A stretch of DNA of 9,227 nt, from the NCBI GenBank assembly GCA_945956975.1, contig CAMFKC010000053.1, positions 1 through 9,227 on the forward strand, in the 5' to 3' direction. The notes beneath the pieces are model-generated. The model did not search any database and had not been told where the DNA came from. It saw nothing but the letters and a program-made list of their open reading frames with translations. This document shows positions 1 through 7,155 of the stretch, piece after piece; position 1 is the first letter of the stretch, and each line of letters starts with the position of its first letter. The stretch is from an uncultured Methylocystaceae bacterium (GTDB taxonomy: Bacteria > Pseudomonadota > Alphaproteobacteria > Rhizobiales > Beijerinckiaceae). The position numbers and the translations under genes are program-made.

Positions 1-32
1 CGTCGGCAGCGTCAGATGTGTATAAGAGACAG
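1..32. other. Nextera transposase adapter (sequencing artefact)
   Basis: These bases match the Illumina Nextera read-1 adapter, including the 19-base transposase mosaic end AGATGTGTATAAGAGACAG at 14-32. They are not part of the organism's genome. Genuine insert DNA begins at about base 33. The adapter truncates the minus-strand DUF6671 gene near its C-terminus, and frames that start inside it are meaningless. Confidence 0.98.
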
Positions 33-889
33 TTGCAGATGTCGCAGAGGCCCGGGTCGGCCTGCGCCCCCTCGCCGGCGAGCGGACGTTGCTCTTCATG
101 CGCGCAGGCTGCGCAGCGGTGGATATCGGCGATGGCTGCGCGGGTCGGCGTCCCGCAATCCGCGCAGGGCAGGCCGCGCGCGATGGCGGCATGGCCGAAG
201 CCCGGCGCATCGCAGGCCGGGCAGGGGGTGGCGATGCGCCGCGCGAGCTTCGTCGCCACCCGCCGGATCGCCGCCATGCGCGTCGGGTTCATGTGCGCGC
301 GCATGTCGGGAACGAGCAGGGCCCGGCCGGTTTCCGACGCGGCGGCGCAGGCGCGCGCTGCATCCGCCAATTGTTCCGCAGTCAGGATCGCCTTGAATGC
401 AAGGTCCCTTGCTTCGGCTTTCGGCTTCTCGGGCCGCGCGGTCATTGCATGTCCCGGAATCCGCGGTCCTGCGAAGGCGGCGTCCAGCGGTTCGCCGGGC
501 GACCAGAATCGCGTGTCGTAATTCGTGCGGGAAACAACGATCGTTTCCACGATCTCGAGGTCGCGCTCGTCGTCGATGAAGAGCGCGAGTTCGACACCGC
601 CGGGGATGAAAGGGATGCGCGGATGCGGACCGTAGCTGCCCTCGCTCGCCAACGCTTGCGGCAATCCACTCAGGTCCATCGCGCGCCGCGCCTTGGCGCG
701 GGCGGCGTCGCGCATCGTGCCGGCGCGGGCGATCTCGCCGGTAAAGGTCCCGAAGGCGTCGGTGTCGATGCCCTCGGCGACGATCACAGATGCGCCGAGC
801 AGGCGCGCGAAGGGCCGCGCCATCGCGCGCTCCTTTGCGTGCATGGTGCCCAGCGCGAAACCGGCTCCGTTGTAGGGTCGCTCATCCAT
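33..889 (-). CDS. DUF6671 family protein, C-terminus cut by adapter
   Basis: This minus-strand gene starts at ATG 889 and stays open to the contig edge, giving 285 complete native codons. The stop is not present, but the family usually ends soon after the last Cys pair, so only a few residues are probably missing. The N-terminal two thirds show DUF6671-like segments: MHAKERA near residue 16, GIDTDAFGTFTGE near 40, GTMRDAA near 57, ASEGSYGPHP near 81 and a hydrophobic strand ending in DDER near 106. The C-terminus holds four CxxC pairs (C223/C226, C242/C245, C259/C262, C282/C285), consistent with two zinc-ribbon-like sites. No biochemical function is known to me; nothing indicates secretion. 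No strong Shine-Dalgarno is visible, so translation may depend on the upstream 68-residue gene, which stops 33 bases earlier. It appears to be third in the amidase operon. Family assignment is from recall of motifs. Confidence 0.82.
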
Positions 890-922
890 GATCGAATTGT
901 ACGCTCTTGCCCGGCGCCTGGC

Positions 923-1129
923 TCAGCGCTGCACGCCCTGCGCGACCGGCGGCGTGGGGATCGCGAAGCAGTCGCGGCGGCCGGAATCGACGCAGCGCTG
1001 CATCCTGCGCTGTTCGTCGAGCATGTTCATCGCCACGACGACGATGATCGCGAGCACGAGCAGCGTTACGGCGGCGACGAGGTTCACCGTGCGGCGGTGC
1101 GCGTAATCCGTATCGTCGGGCGTGCTCAT
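923..1129 (-). CDS. Small single-pass membrane protein, 68 aa, unknown function
   Basis: This short gene encodes 68 residues. Residues 1-15 are polar, residues about 16-36 form one strongly hydrophobic helix (LVAAVTLLVLAIIVVVAMNM), and the remainder is a basic tail with two cysteines (C46, C54) in a RRMQRCVDSGRRDC pattern. The start is fixed by context: its ATG lies 2 bases after the amidase stop codon, the usual arrangement for translational coupling. Small inner-membrane proteins with a similar DEQRR...C...SGRRDC tail are, from memory, common hypotheticals in Rhizobiales. The topology is probably N-terminus outside or inside with one span; the sequence alone does not settle which, although the Arg-rich tail suggests that the C-terminus is cytoplasmic by the positive-inside rule. 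Function is unknown. Confidence 0.75.
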   Translation of the reverse strand: MSTPDDTDYAHRRTVNLVAAVTLLVLAIIVVVAMNMLDEQRRMQRCVDSGRRDCFAIPTPPVAQGVQR

Positions 1130-1131
1130 CG

Positions 1132-2532
1132 TCAGGCGCGCGGCGCGTCGATCGTCGCGAAGGGCCGCGCCTGTTCGAAGGCGCGGGCGGCCTGCAGGAC
1201 CAGCGCATCGTCACGCATGGCGCCGACGATCTGCAGGCCGATGGGCAGGCCGTCGCGGGTGAAGCCGCAGGGGACGCTGGCGGCGGGCTGCTGCGTGACG
1301 TTGAACGGATAGGTGAAGGGCGACCAATCCACCCAATGCCTGAAACTGGAACCAGCGGGCACGTCGGCGCCGAGAGGTATCGCGCCTGTCGGCATCTGCG
1401 GCGTGAGCAGCAGATCGTAGCTTTCATGAAAGACCGCCATCTTGTGCGCGAGCGCGCCGCGCGCAAGGAAGGCTTCGAGATAATCGACGCCGCTGAGCGC
1501 ACGGCCGGACTTCACTTCGCCCACCAGGCCCGGATCGAGCAGCTTCTCCTCCGCCGGTCCGACATTCTTCATCGCCACGGCGGCGCCCGTGTGCCAGAGC
1601 GTGTCGACGATGGCGCGCGGGTCGGTGATCGGCGGATCGACCTCCTCGACGGTCGCGCCGAGTTCGGCGAAGACCTTCGCCGCCTTCTCCGTGGCGGCGG
1701 CGACATCGGGATCGACGCAATCCACGTAGCCGAGGCGTGGCGACCAGGCGATCCGCAGCCCGCGCACGCCGCGGTCGAGCCCTTGGGTGTAGTCGGGGCA
1801 GGGCGTGTTCCACGCCGTATTGTCGCGGCTGTCGGGCCGGCCGATCAGCGACAGCATGAAGGCGGCGTCCTCCACGCGCCGCGTCAGCGGACCGAGATGC
1901 GCGAGCACCGCCATCGTCGAAAGCGGGAAGGCGGGCACGCGCCCGAAGCTCGGCTTGATGCCGAACACGCCGGTGAAGGCTGCGGGGATGCGGATTGAGC
2001 CGAGCCCGTCCGTGCCGAGATGAAACTGCCCAAGCCCGAGCGCGGCGGCGGCCGCCGCGCCCGCCGAGGAGCCGCCGGTCGTGTGGCCGGTCTTCCACGG
2101 GTTGCGCGTGACGCCGTAGAGCGGGCTGTCGCCCAGGCCCTTCCACCCGATCTCGGGCAGGGTCGTCTTGCCGAGGATGATGCAGCCCGCCTCGCGCAGG
2201 CGCGCGGTGGCGGGCGAATCGTCGGGCGAGGGCGTATCGACGCTGGTGCGGGTGCCCCGCCGCATCGGCAGGCCCTTCGCCATCACATTGTCCTTGATCG
2301 TGCCGATCAACCCGTCGGCCGGTCCGATCGCCGCGCCCTTCGCATGGCGGGCGGCGCTCTCTTCGGCGGCCTTGCGCGCGCCCGCGCGGTCGACGACGAC
2401 GAAGGCGTTGACCTGCGGCTCGACCGCGTCGAGCCGGTGCAGCACGGCATCGAGAATCTCGACCGGCGAGGCCTGCTTGCGTGAGAAGAGGTCTGCGCAT
2501 TGCCGCGCGGAAAGGCTGAGGAGATCTGTCAT
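1132..2532 (-). CDS. Amidase-signature family hydrolase
   Basis: The 466-residue product is a full-length amidase-signature enzyme, which hydrolyses carboxamide or related C-N bonds in the cytoplasm; no signal peptide is visible. The Lys-cisSer-Ser triad can be read directly: K80 in GTIKDNV, S155 in TGGSSAG, and the nucleophile S179 in GTDGLGSIRIPA. The spacings of 75 and 24 residues match those of GatA (K79, S154, S178 in Staphylococcus aureus). It is probably not the tRNA amidotransferase subunit itself, since no gatB or gatC is nearby and the C-terminal part (PFTYPFNVTQQPAASVPCGF, then GLPIGLQIVG) is typical of stand-alone amidases. The substrate cannot be told from sequence. One oddity is Leu177 where the family mostly has Gly in the GGS stretch before the nucleophile. 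It is first in a minus-strand operon and divergent from the DUF900 lipoprotein gene. The Shine-Dalgarno is weak (AAGGC about 12 bases upstream). Confidence 0.92.
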   Translation of the reverse strand: MTDLLSLSARQCADLFSRKQASPVEILDAVLHRLDAVEPQVNAFVVVDRAGARKAAEESAARHAKGAAIGPADGLIGTIKDNVMAKGLPMRRGTRTSVDTPSPDDSPATARLREAGCIILGKTTLPEIGWKGLGDSPLYGVTRNPWKTGHTTGGSSAGAAAAAALGLGQFHLGTDGLGSIRIPAAFTGVFGIKPSFGRVPAFPLSTMAVLAHLGPLTRRVEDAAFMLSLIGRPDSRDNTAWNTPCPDYTQGLDRGVRGLRIAWSPRLGYVDCVDPDVAAATEKAAKVFAELGATVEEVDPPITDPRAIVDTLWHTGAAVAMKNVGPAEEKLLDPGLVGEVKSGRALSGVDYLEAFLARGALAHKMAVFHESYDLLLTPQMPTGAIPLGADVPAGSSFRHWVDWSPFTYPFNVTQQPAASVPCGFTRDGLPIGLQIVGAMRDDALVLQAARAFEQARPFATIDAPRA

Positions 2533-2733
2533 GGGGGCAGGGCGCCTTCTGTGTCGGGCCGCAGATTGCGTCGCTAGCGGGCGCGCTTCAAGCCGTATGT
2601 CCGCCCGGCCTCAATCTTGCCGGCTTGTCGGGCCATTTCGTGTTGCAGCGCCGCATTTTTAACCTTCTCTCAACCCACGCGGTTGTTAGTGGTCGGGCCG
2701 CGGCCGCCATCGCGGCAAAAGGATTTTCCAAGC
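2533..2733. promoter_or_regulatory. Divergent intergenic region between amidase and DUF900 genes
   Basis: About 200 bases separate the two divergent starts and must hold promoters in both directions. An AT-richer patch at 2655-2690 (a T-run followed by AACCTTCTCTC) stands out from the GC-rich surroundings. I could not find a convincing -35/-10 pair on either strand, so no promoter is called. Confidence 0.4.
2719..2723 (+). promoter_or_regulatory. Ribosome binding site supporting a GTG start at 2734
   Basis: AAGGA at 2719-2723 lies 10 bases before the GTG at 2734. Starting there puts the lipoprotein signal peptide at residues 1-33. The alternative upstream ATG at 2617 would add 39 residues in front of the signal peptide, which is implausible for an exported lipoprotein. 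Confidence 0.55.
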
Positions 2734-3924
2734 GTGACCGACAAGAGTTCTTTCCGCGCGCCCGTTTCGGGCGGCTTCCCGCGCATCGCGGGTTTCGTGG
2801 CGTTGGGCGCGCTGGCGGCGGGGCTGGCTGGCTGCAACGCGACGGCCAATTCCTTCAACGCCATCTCCGATCGCGCCGAGATCGTCGGCAACAAGGTCGG
2901 GTCTTATTTCAGCAAGGCGCCCGGCGTCGCGCAGCAGGTGCCGATGTTCATCGCCTCCACGCGCCACAAGTCTGGCGACGCGCCGGGCGAAGTCGTCGCG
3001 CGGTTCTCGCTTCAGAACGTTTCGCTGCCTCCGGGCCACAAGCCGGGCGAGATCGAACAGCCGACCTTCGGCTCGGCCAATGCGGCGAGCCACTTCGTCG
3101 TGACGTCGCGCCGCTCGCTCGATCCCGACGCCTTCCGCGCCGAACTCGCGTCCCATATCTCCGGCCGCGTGGGCAACAGCCGCGATGTGCTGCTCTACGT
3201 GCACGGTTTCAACACCAGCCTCGAGGAGGCGCGCTTCCGCCTCGCCCAGATCGTGGCGGACGGCGGGTTCACCGGCGTGCCGATCCTCTTCACCTGGAAT
3301 TCCAAGGGCGAGCTTTTCGCCTACGAATCCGACAAGGAAGCAGCCACCGCCTCGCGCGACGCGCTGCAGCGCCTGATGCTGGACATTGCCCAGGCGCCGG
3401 GCGTCGGCCGCGTACAGATTCTCGCCCATTCCATGGGCTCCTGGCTGACGATGGAAGCCCTGCGCGAAGCGGCGATTGCCGGCCATGCCGATCTCGACGG
3501 CAAGCTCGGCTCGGTCATGCTGGCCGCGCCCGACATCGATCTCGGCGTCTTCCGCCAGCAGGTCGCGCGTCTCGACCCGTCCAAGATTTCGGTCTTCGTC
3601 TCGCGCGACGACCGGGCGCTGTCGCTGTCGAGCCGCATCGCGGGTTCGCGCGCGCGGCTCGGCGCCATGGACCCGTCAAGCCCCAAGGACGCCGCAGCAA
3701 TCGACGCCATGGGCGTGCGCGTTTACGACCTGTCGATGCTCAAGCAGGGCTGGGTCGGCCACGACACCTACGCCAATGCGCCGGATGCGGTGCGCCAGAT
3801 CGGCGCGACCCTGACAAAGCCGCGCGCGGCCGACGCCAATGTTCAGGCCGTGATCGGCGCGAGCGTGGCGCCGCCGCCGCCCGCGCCGATCGTCGCGCAG
3901 GAACTTCCGCCGCCTGCAAAGTAA
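2734..3924 (+). CDS. DUF900-type alpha/beta hydrolase, predicted lipoprotein
   Basis: Read from GTG 2734, this is a 396-residue protein. The N-terminus has a basic/polar stretch, a hydrophobic core (FVALGALAAGLAGC) and a lipobox ending at C34, so it is probably a lipid-anchored envelope protein. The hydrolase core follows: VHGFN (H157, the usual oxyanion-hole strand), LAHSMGSW with nucleophile S233, a probable acid in SRDDRAL (D292 or D293) and a probable catalytic His in GWVGHDTY (H343). This set and the length fit the DUF900 / COG4782 esterase-lipase-like family. The C-terminus is a Pro/Ala-rich tail (APPPPAPI). The substrate is unknown; a lipid or ester in the envelope is only an inference. 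It is transcribed alone, divergent from the amidase operon and convergent with the lytic transglycosylase, with 60 bases between their ends. Confidence 0.85.
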   Translation: MTDKSSFRAPVSGGFPRIAGFVALGALAAGLAGCNATANSFNAISDRAEIVGNKVGSYFSKAPGVAQQVPMFIASTRHKSGDAPGEVVARFSLQNVSLPPGHKPGEIEQPTFGSANAASHFVVTSRRSLDPDAFRAELASHISGRVGNSRDVLLYVHGFNTSLEEARFRLAQIVADGGFTGVPILFTWNSKGELFAYESDKEAATASRDALQRLMLDIAQAPGVGRVQILAHSMGSWLTMEALREAAIAGHADLDGKLGSVMLAAPDIDLGVFRQQVARLDPSKISVFVSRDDRALSLSSRIAGSRARLGAMDPSSPKDAAAIDAMGVRVYDLSMLKQGWVGHDTYANAPDAVRQIGATLTKPRAADANVQAVIGASVAPPPPAPIVAQELPPPAK

Positions 3925-3943
3925 ACTGGACCGCAAGTTTTTT

Positions 3944-3977
3944 GGCGCGCATCGGGCAGTCGAGCCCTCCAGCGCGC
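3944..3977. terminator. Dyad between convergent genes, possible terminator
   Basis: An imperfect hairpin lies in the 60-base gap between two convergent stops. The outer arms are GCGCGC (3945-3950 and 3972-3977), the inner arms are GGGC/GCCC (3954-3957 and 3964-3967), with a 6-base loop. A T-run (3938-3943) lies on the left side, so neither strand has the classic stem-then-U layout. It may still stop or stabilise both transcripts, but this is not a textbook intrinsic terminator. Confidence 0.35.
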
Positions 3978-3984
3978 GATCCGC

Positions 3985-4653
3985 TCAGAACCCCAGAGGG
4001 CGCTTCGGCGGCAGGGGCGCTCTCTTCAGCGACGCCGGCTCCATATTCGCGTCGTCGCCCTCGGCTTCCGCCTGCATCTGCTGCGCCTGCTGCCCGCCGC
4101 CGAATAGCAGCGCGAACGGGTTCGTCGGCTGCGCGGCGGCGACCTGCTGCGGCGCCTCTTCCGCCGGTCGCGTTTCAGCATAGGCAATGACCGGTTCGCC
4201 CGAGAGCGGCGCCGAACGCGCGGTGCGCAGGCTGCCGATCAGGCCCCTGGATTTGGCCACGTAATAATAGCCGCCGGCATAGAGGGCGACCGCACGGTCC
4301 TCGTTATGCCCCGCCGCCTCGTAAGCGTTGGCGAGGTAGGGCACGGCGTAGGTGAGGTTGGTTTCGCCATCGAGCAGGCCCGCGGCGCCGCCGCTGTAGC
4401 CCATGCCCTTGGCGGTCGCGAGCTTGATCTGCATGAGCCCGTAATGCCCGCCATTGCGCACATGCGGCGCATAGCGGCTCTCGCGCATGATGACACGGCG
4501 GATCAGCCTCTCGGGCACGCCATGCGCGCGGGCAAGCCGCTGGATGGCGGGCGTGAAGCGCTCGGCCCCCAGCGCTTCGCCGGATGCGGCGGAGGCCGCC
4601 GAAGCGGGGATGGCGAGAGCGAGAGCGGCGAGAACCGGGGCTTTCAAATTCAT
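3985..4653 (-). CDS. Periplasmic lytic transglycosylase, SLT domain
   Basis: From ATG 4653 the product is 222 residues. It begins with a clean Sec signal peptide (MNLKAPVLAALALAIPASAASA, probable cleavage after about residue 20-22), so it acts in the periplasm. The SLT (lysozyme-like) fold follows: the catalytic Glu is E58 in IMRESRYAPH, then the GHYGLMQIK motif, then AVPYLANAYE and AVALYAGGYY, the usual helix pattern of family-1-like transglycosylases. It cleaves the MurNAc-GlcNAc bond of peptidoglycan to give 1,6-anhydroMurNAc. The last 70 or so residues are low complexity (Gln/Ala/Glu, then Pro/Lys) and probably a flexible tail. An in-frame upstream ATG at 4767 would put 38 Pro/Cys-rich residues before the signal peptide, so I rejected it. 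The gene lies downstream of, and on the same strand as, the mutase, but the 141-base gap with an inverted repeat suggests separate expression. A specific role, for example in flagellar or secretion assembly, cannot be told. Confidence 0.88.
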   Translation of the reverse strand: MNLKAPVLAALALAIPASAASAASGEALGAERFTPAIQRLARAHGVPERLIRRVIMRESRYAPHVRNGGHYGLMQIKLATAKGMGYSGGAAGLLDGETNLTYAVPYLANAYEAAGHNEDRAVALYAGGYYYVAKSRGLIGSLRTARSAPLSGEPVIAYAETRPAEEAPQQVAAAQPTNPFALLFGGGQQAQQMQAEAEGDDANMEPASLKRAPLPPKRPLGF

Positions 4654-4683
4654 CGGCTGGACACACTCTGGTGAAGCTGCCTC

Positions 4684-4724
4684 GCACTCCGCCCCAATGT
4701 TGTGGCGAGGGCAGGGCGGAGCGC
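4684..4724. repeat. Inverted repeat between mutase and transglycosylase genes
   Basis: CTCCGCCC at 4687-4694 and GGGCGGAG at 4714-4721 are perfect reverse complements. They extend by two more G/C pairs beyond one mismatch, around a 19-base loop. The repeat lies 31 bases upstream of the transglycosylase start and downstream of the mutase stop. No U-run follows on the minus strand. It could be a terminator-like structure for the mutase or a leader element of the transglycosylase. Confidence 0.5.
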
Positions 4725-4749
4725 TGGCTTGGCGTAAGTTTGCGCAAGG

Positions 4750-4769
4750 GCGTGGCCATGCCGCCACAC
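4750..4769 (-). terminator. Short hairpin after the mutase stop, weak terminator candidate
   Basis: On the minus strand GTGTGGC and GCCACGC can pair (7 bp with one G-U wobble) around a 6-base loop, about 25 bases after the mutase stop codon. No T-run follows, so termination would need Rho or the adjacent larger repeat. Confidence 0.25.
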
Positions 4770-4794
4770 CATCATCGCGCGGACGGCTAGAGCC

Positions 4795-6960
<2,166 letters not shown>

Positions 6961-6978
6961 GGCTCGGGTCCGGAAAGG

Positions 6979-6993
6979 CCGGGCAGGGCCCGG
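6979..6993 (-). promoter_or_regulatory. Small GC hairpin in the mutase leader
   Basis: CCGGGC (6979-6984) and GCCCGG (6988-6993) form a perfect 6-bp stem with a 3-base loop. It lies in the predicted 5' leader of the mutase mRNA, about 19-33 bases before the ATG. The predicted leader of about 47 bases is far too short for a cobalamin riboswitch. Any regulatory role is speculative. Confidence 0.3.
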
Positions 6994-7013
6994 GTGCTTT
7001 GGGAAATCAAGCC

Positions 7014-7043
7014 ATTATAGCGGGGCGGTGTGCGGTGCGGCAA
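7014..7043 (-). promoter_or_regulatory. Sigma70-type promoter for the mutase gene
   Basis: Reading the minus strand, a perfect -10 box TATAAT (7019 down to 7014) is preceded by TTGCCG (7043 down to 7038; 4 of 6 matches to TTGACA) with an 18-base spacer. Transcription would start near 7007, about 47 bases before the mutase ATG. It sits just inside the GC-rich side of the composition change, so the mutase keeps its own promoter next to the foreign-looking gene. Confidence 0.6.
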
Positions 7044-7090
7044 TGTGTGTCGCCGTCGGCACCGTTCGATCATATGTGGAACTTATGTAA

Positions 7091-7102
7091 CGTCAGTTGA
7101 CG
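7091..7102. repeat. 12-bp palindrome upstream of the Z1 gene
   Basis: CGTCA and TGACG arms flank a 2-base centre. The right half overlaps TTGACG (7097-7102), a possible -35 box for the plus-strand gene, so this is a reasonable operator candidate. No good -10 box was found at the right distance (TGTACA or TACACA at 7119-7126 are poor), so the promoter itself is not called. Confidence 0.35.
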
Positions 7103-7152
7103 ACAGCTCCGTGAATGATGTACACATTGTGACAATCGTTCACAGGAGCTGT
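7103..7152 (+). promoter_or_regulatory. Long hairpin burying the Z1 gene's ribosome binding site
   Basis: The left arm ACAGCTCCGTGAATGAT (7103-7119) pairs with 7135-7152: eight perfect pairs (ACAGCTCC with GGAGCTGT), one bulged A at 7144, then nine pairs including one U-G wobble, closing a 15-base loop (7120-7134). The Shine-Dalgarno AGGAG (7144-7148) lies in the right arm, and the TTG start is 3 bases beyond the stem. In an mRNA starting upstream of 7103 the binding site would be masked. In DNA the same dyad could bind a repressor, possibly the gene's own HTH. It does not look like a terminator, as no T-run follows. Confidence 0.7.
7144..7148 (+). promoter_or_regulatory. Ribosome binding site for the TTG start at 7156
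   Basis: AGGAG sits 7 bases before TTG 7156, an ideal spacing. This decides the start: the next in-frame ATG (7195) would cut through the helix-turn-helix domain, and upstream in-frame GTG codons (7111, 7129) have no such site. Confidence 0.75.
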
Positions 7153-7155
7153 GTC

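Noticed and set aside
89..1312. 407-residue plus-strand open frame
   Set aside because: It overlaps the DUF6671, small membrane protein and amidase genes on the opposite strand. It is Arg/Ala-rich with no recognisable domain, a typical shadow frame in GC-rich DNA.
1424..2500. 358-residue minus-strand frame within the amidase
   Set aside because: It is out of frame with the amidase, which carries the full catalytic triad; this frame is a low-complexity Arg-rich shadow.
2617..2733. Longer N-terminus for the DUF900 protein (ATG 2617)
   Set aside because: It would place 39 residues before the lipoprotein signal peptide. GTG 2734 has a Shine-Dalgarno at proper distance.
2625..4190. 521-residue plus-strand open frame
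   Set aside because: It is the +2 shadow of the DUF900 gene running into the antisense of the transglycosylase. Its Arg/Gly-rich composition has no motif support.
4654..4767. Longer N-terminus for the transglycosylase (ATG 4767)
   Set aside because: It would bury the signal peptide and run through the inverted repeat at 4684-4724; the extension is Pro/Cys-rich without homology signals.
6961..7013. Cobalamin riboswitch upstream of the B12-dependent mutase
   Set aside because: The predicted leader is only about 47 bases and no B12-box-like segment is visible; such riboswitches need roughly 200 bases.
7064..7082. GTTC/GAAC dyad around CATATG
   Set aside because: Only four-base arms with an 11-base spacer and poor internal symmetry; expected by chance.
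7103..7152. Intrinsic terminator or IS200/IS605-type end hairpin
   Set aside because: No T-run follows the stem and no transposase gene is present. The overlap with a well-spaced Shine-Dalgarno fits a leader or operator role better.
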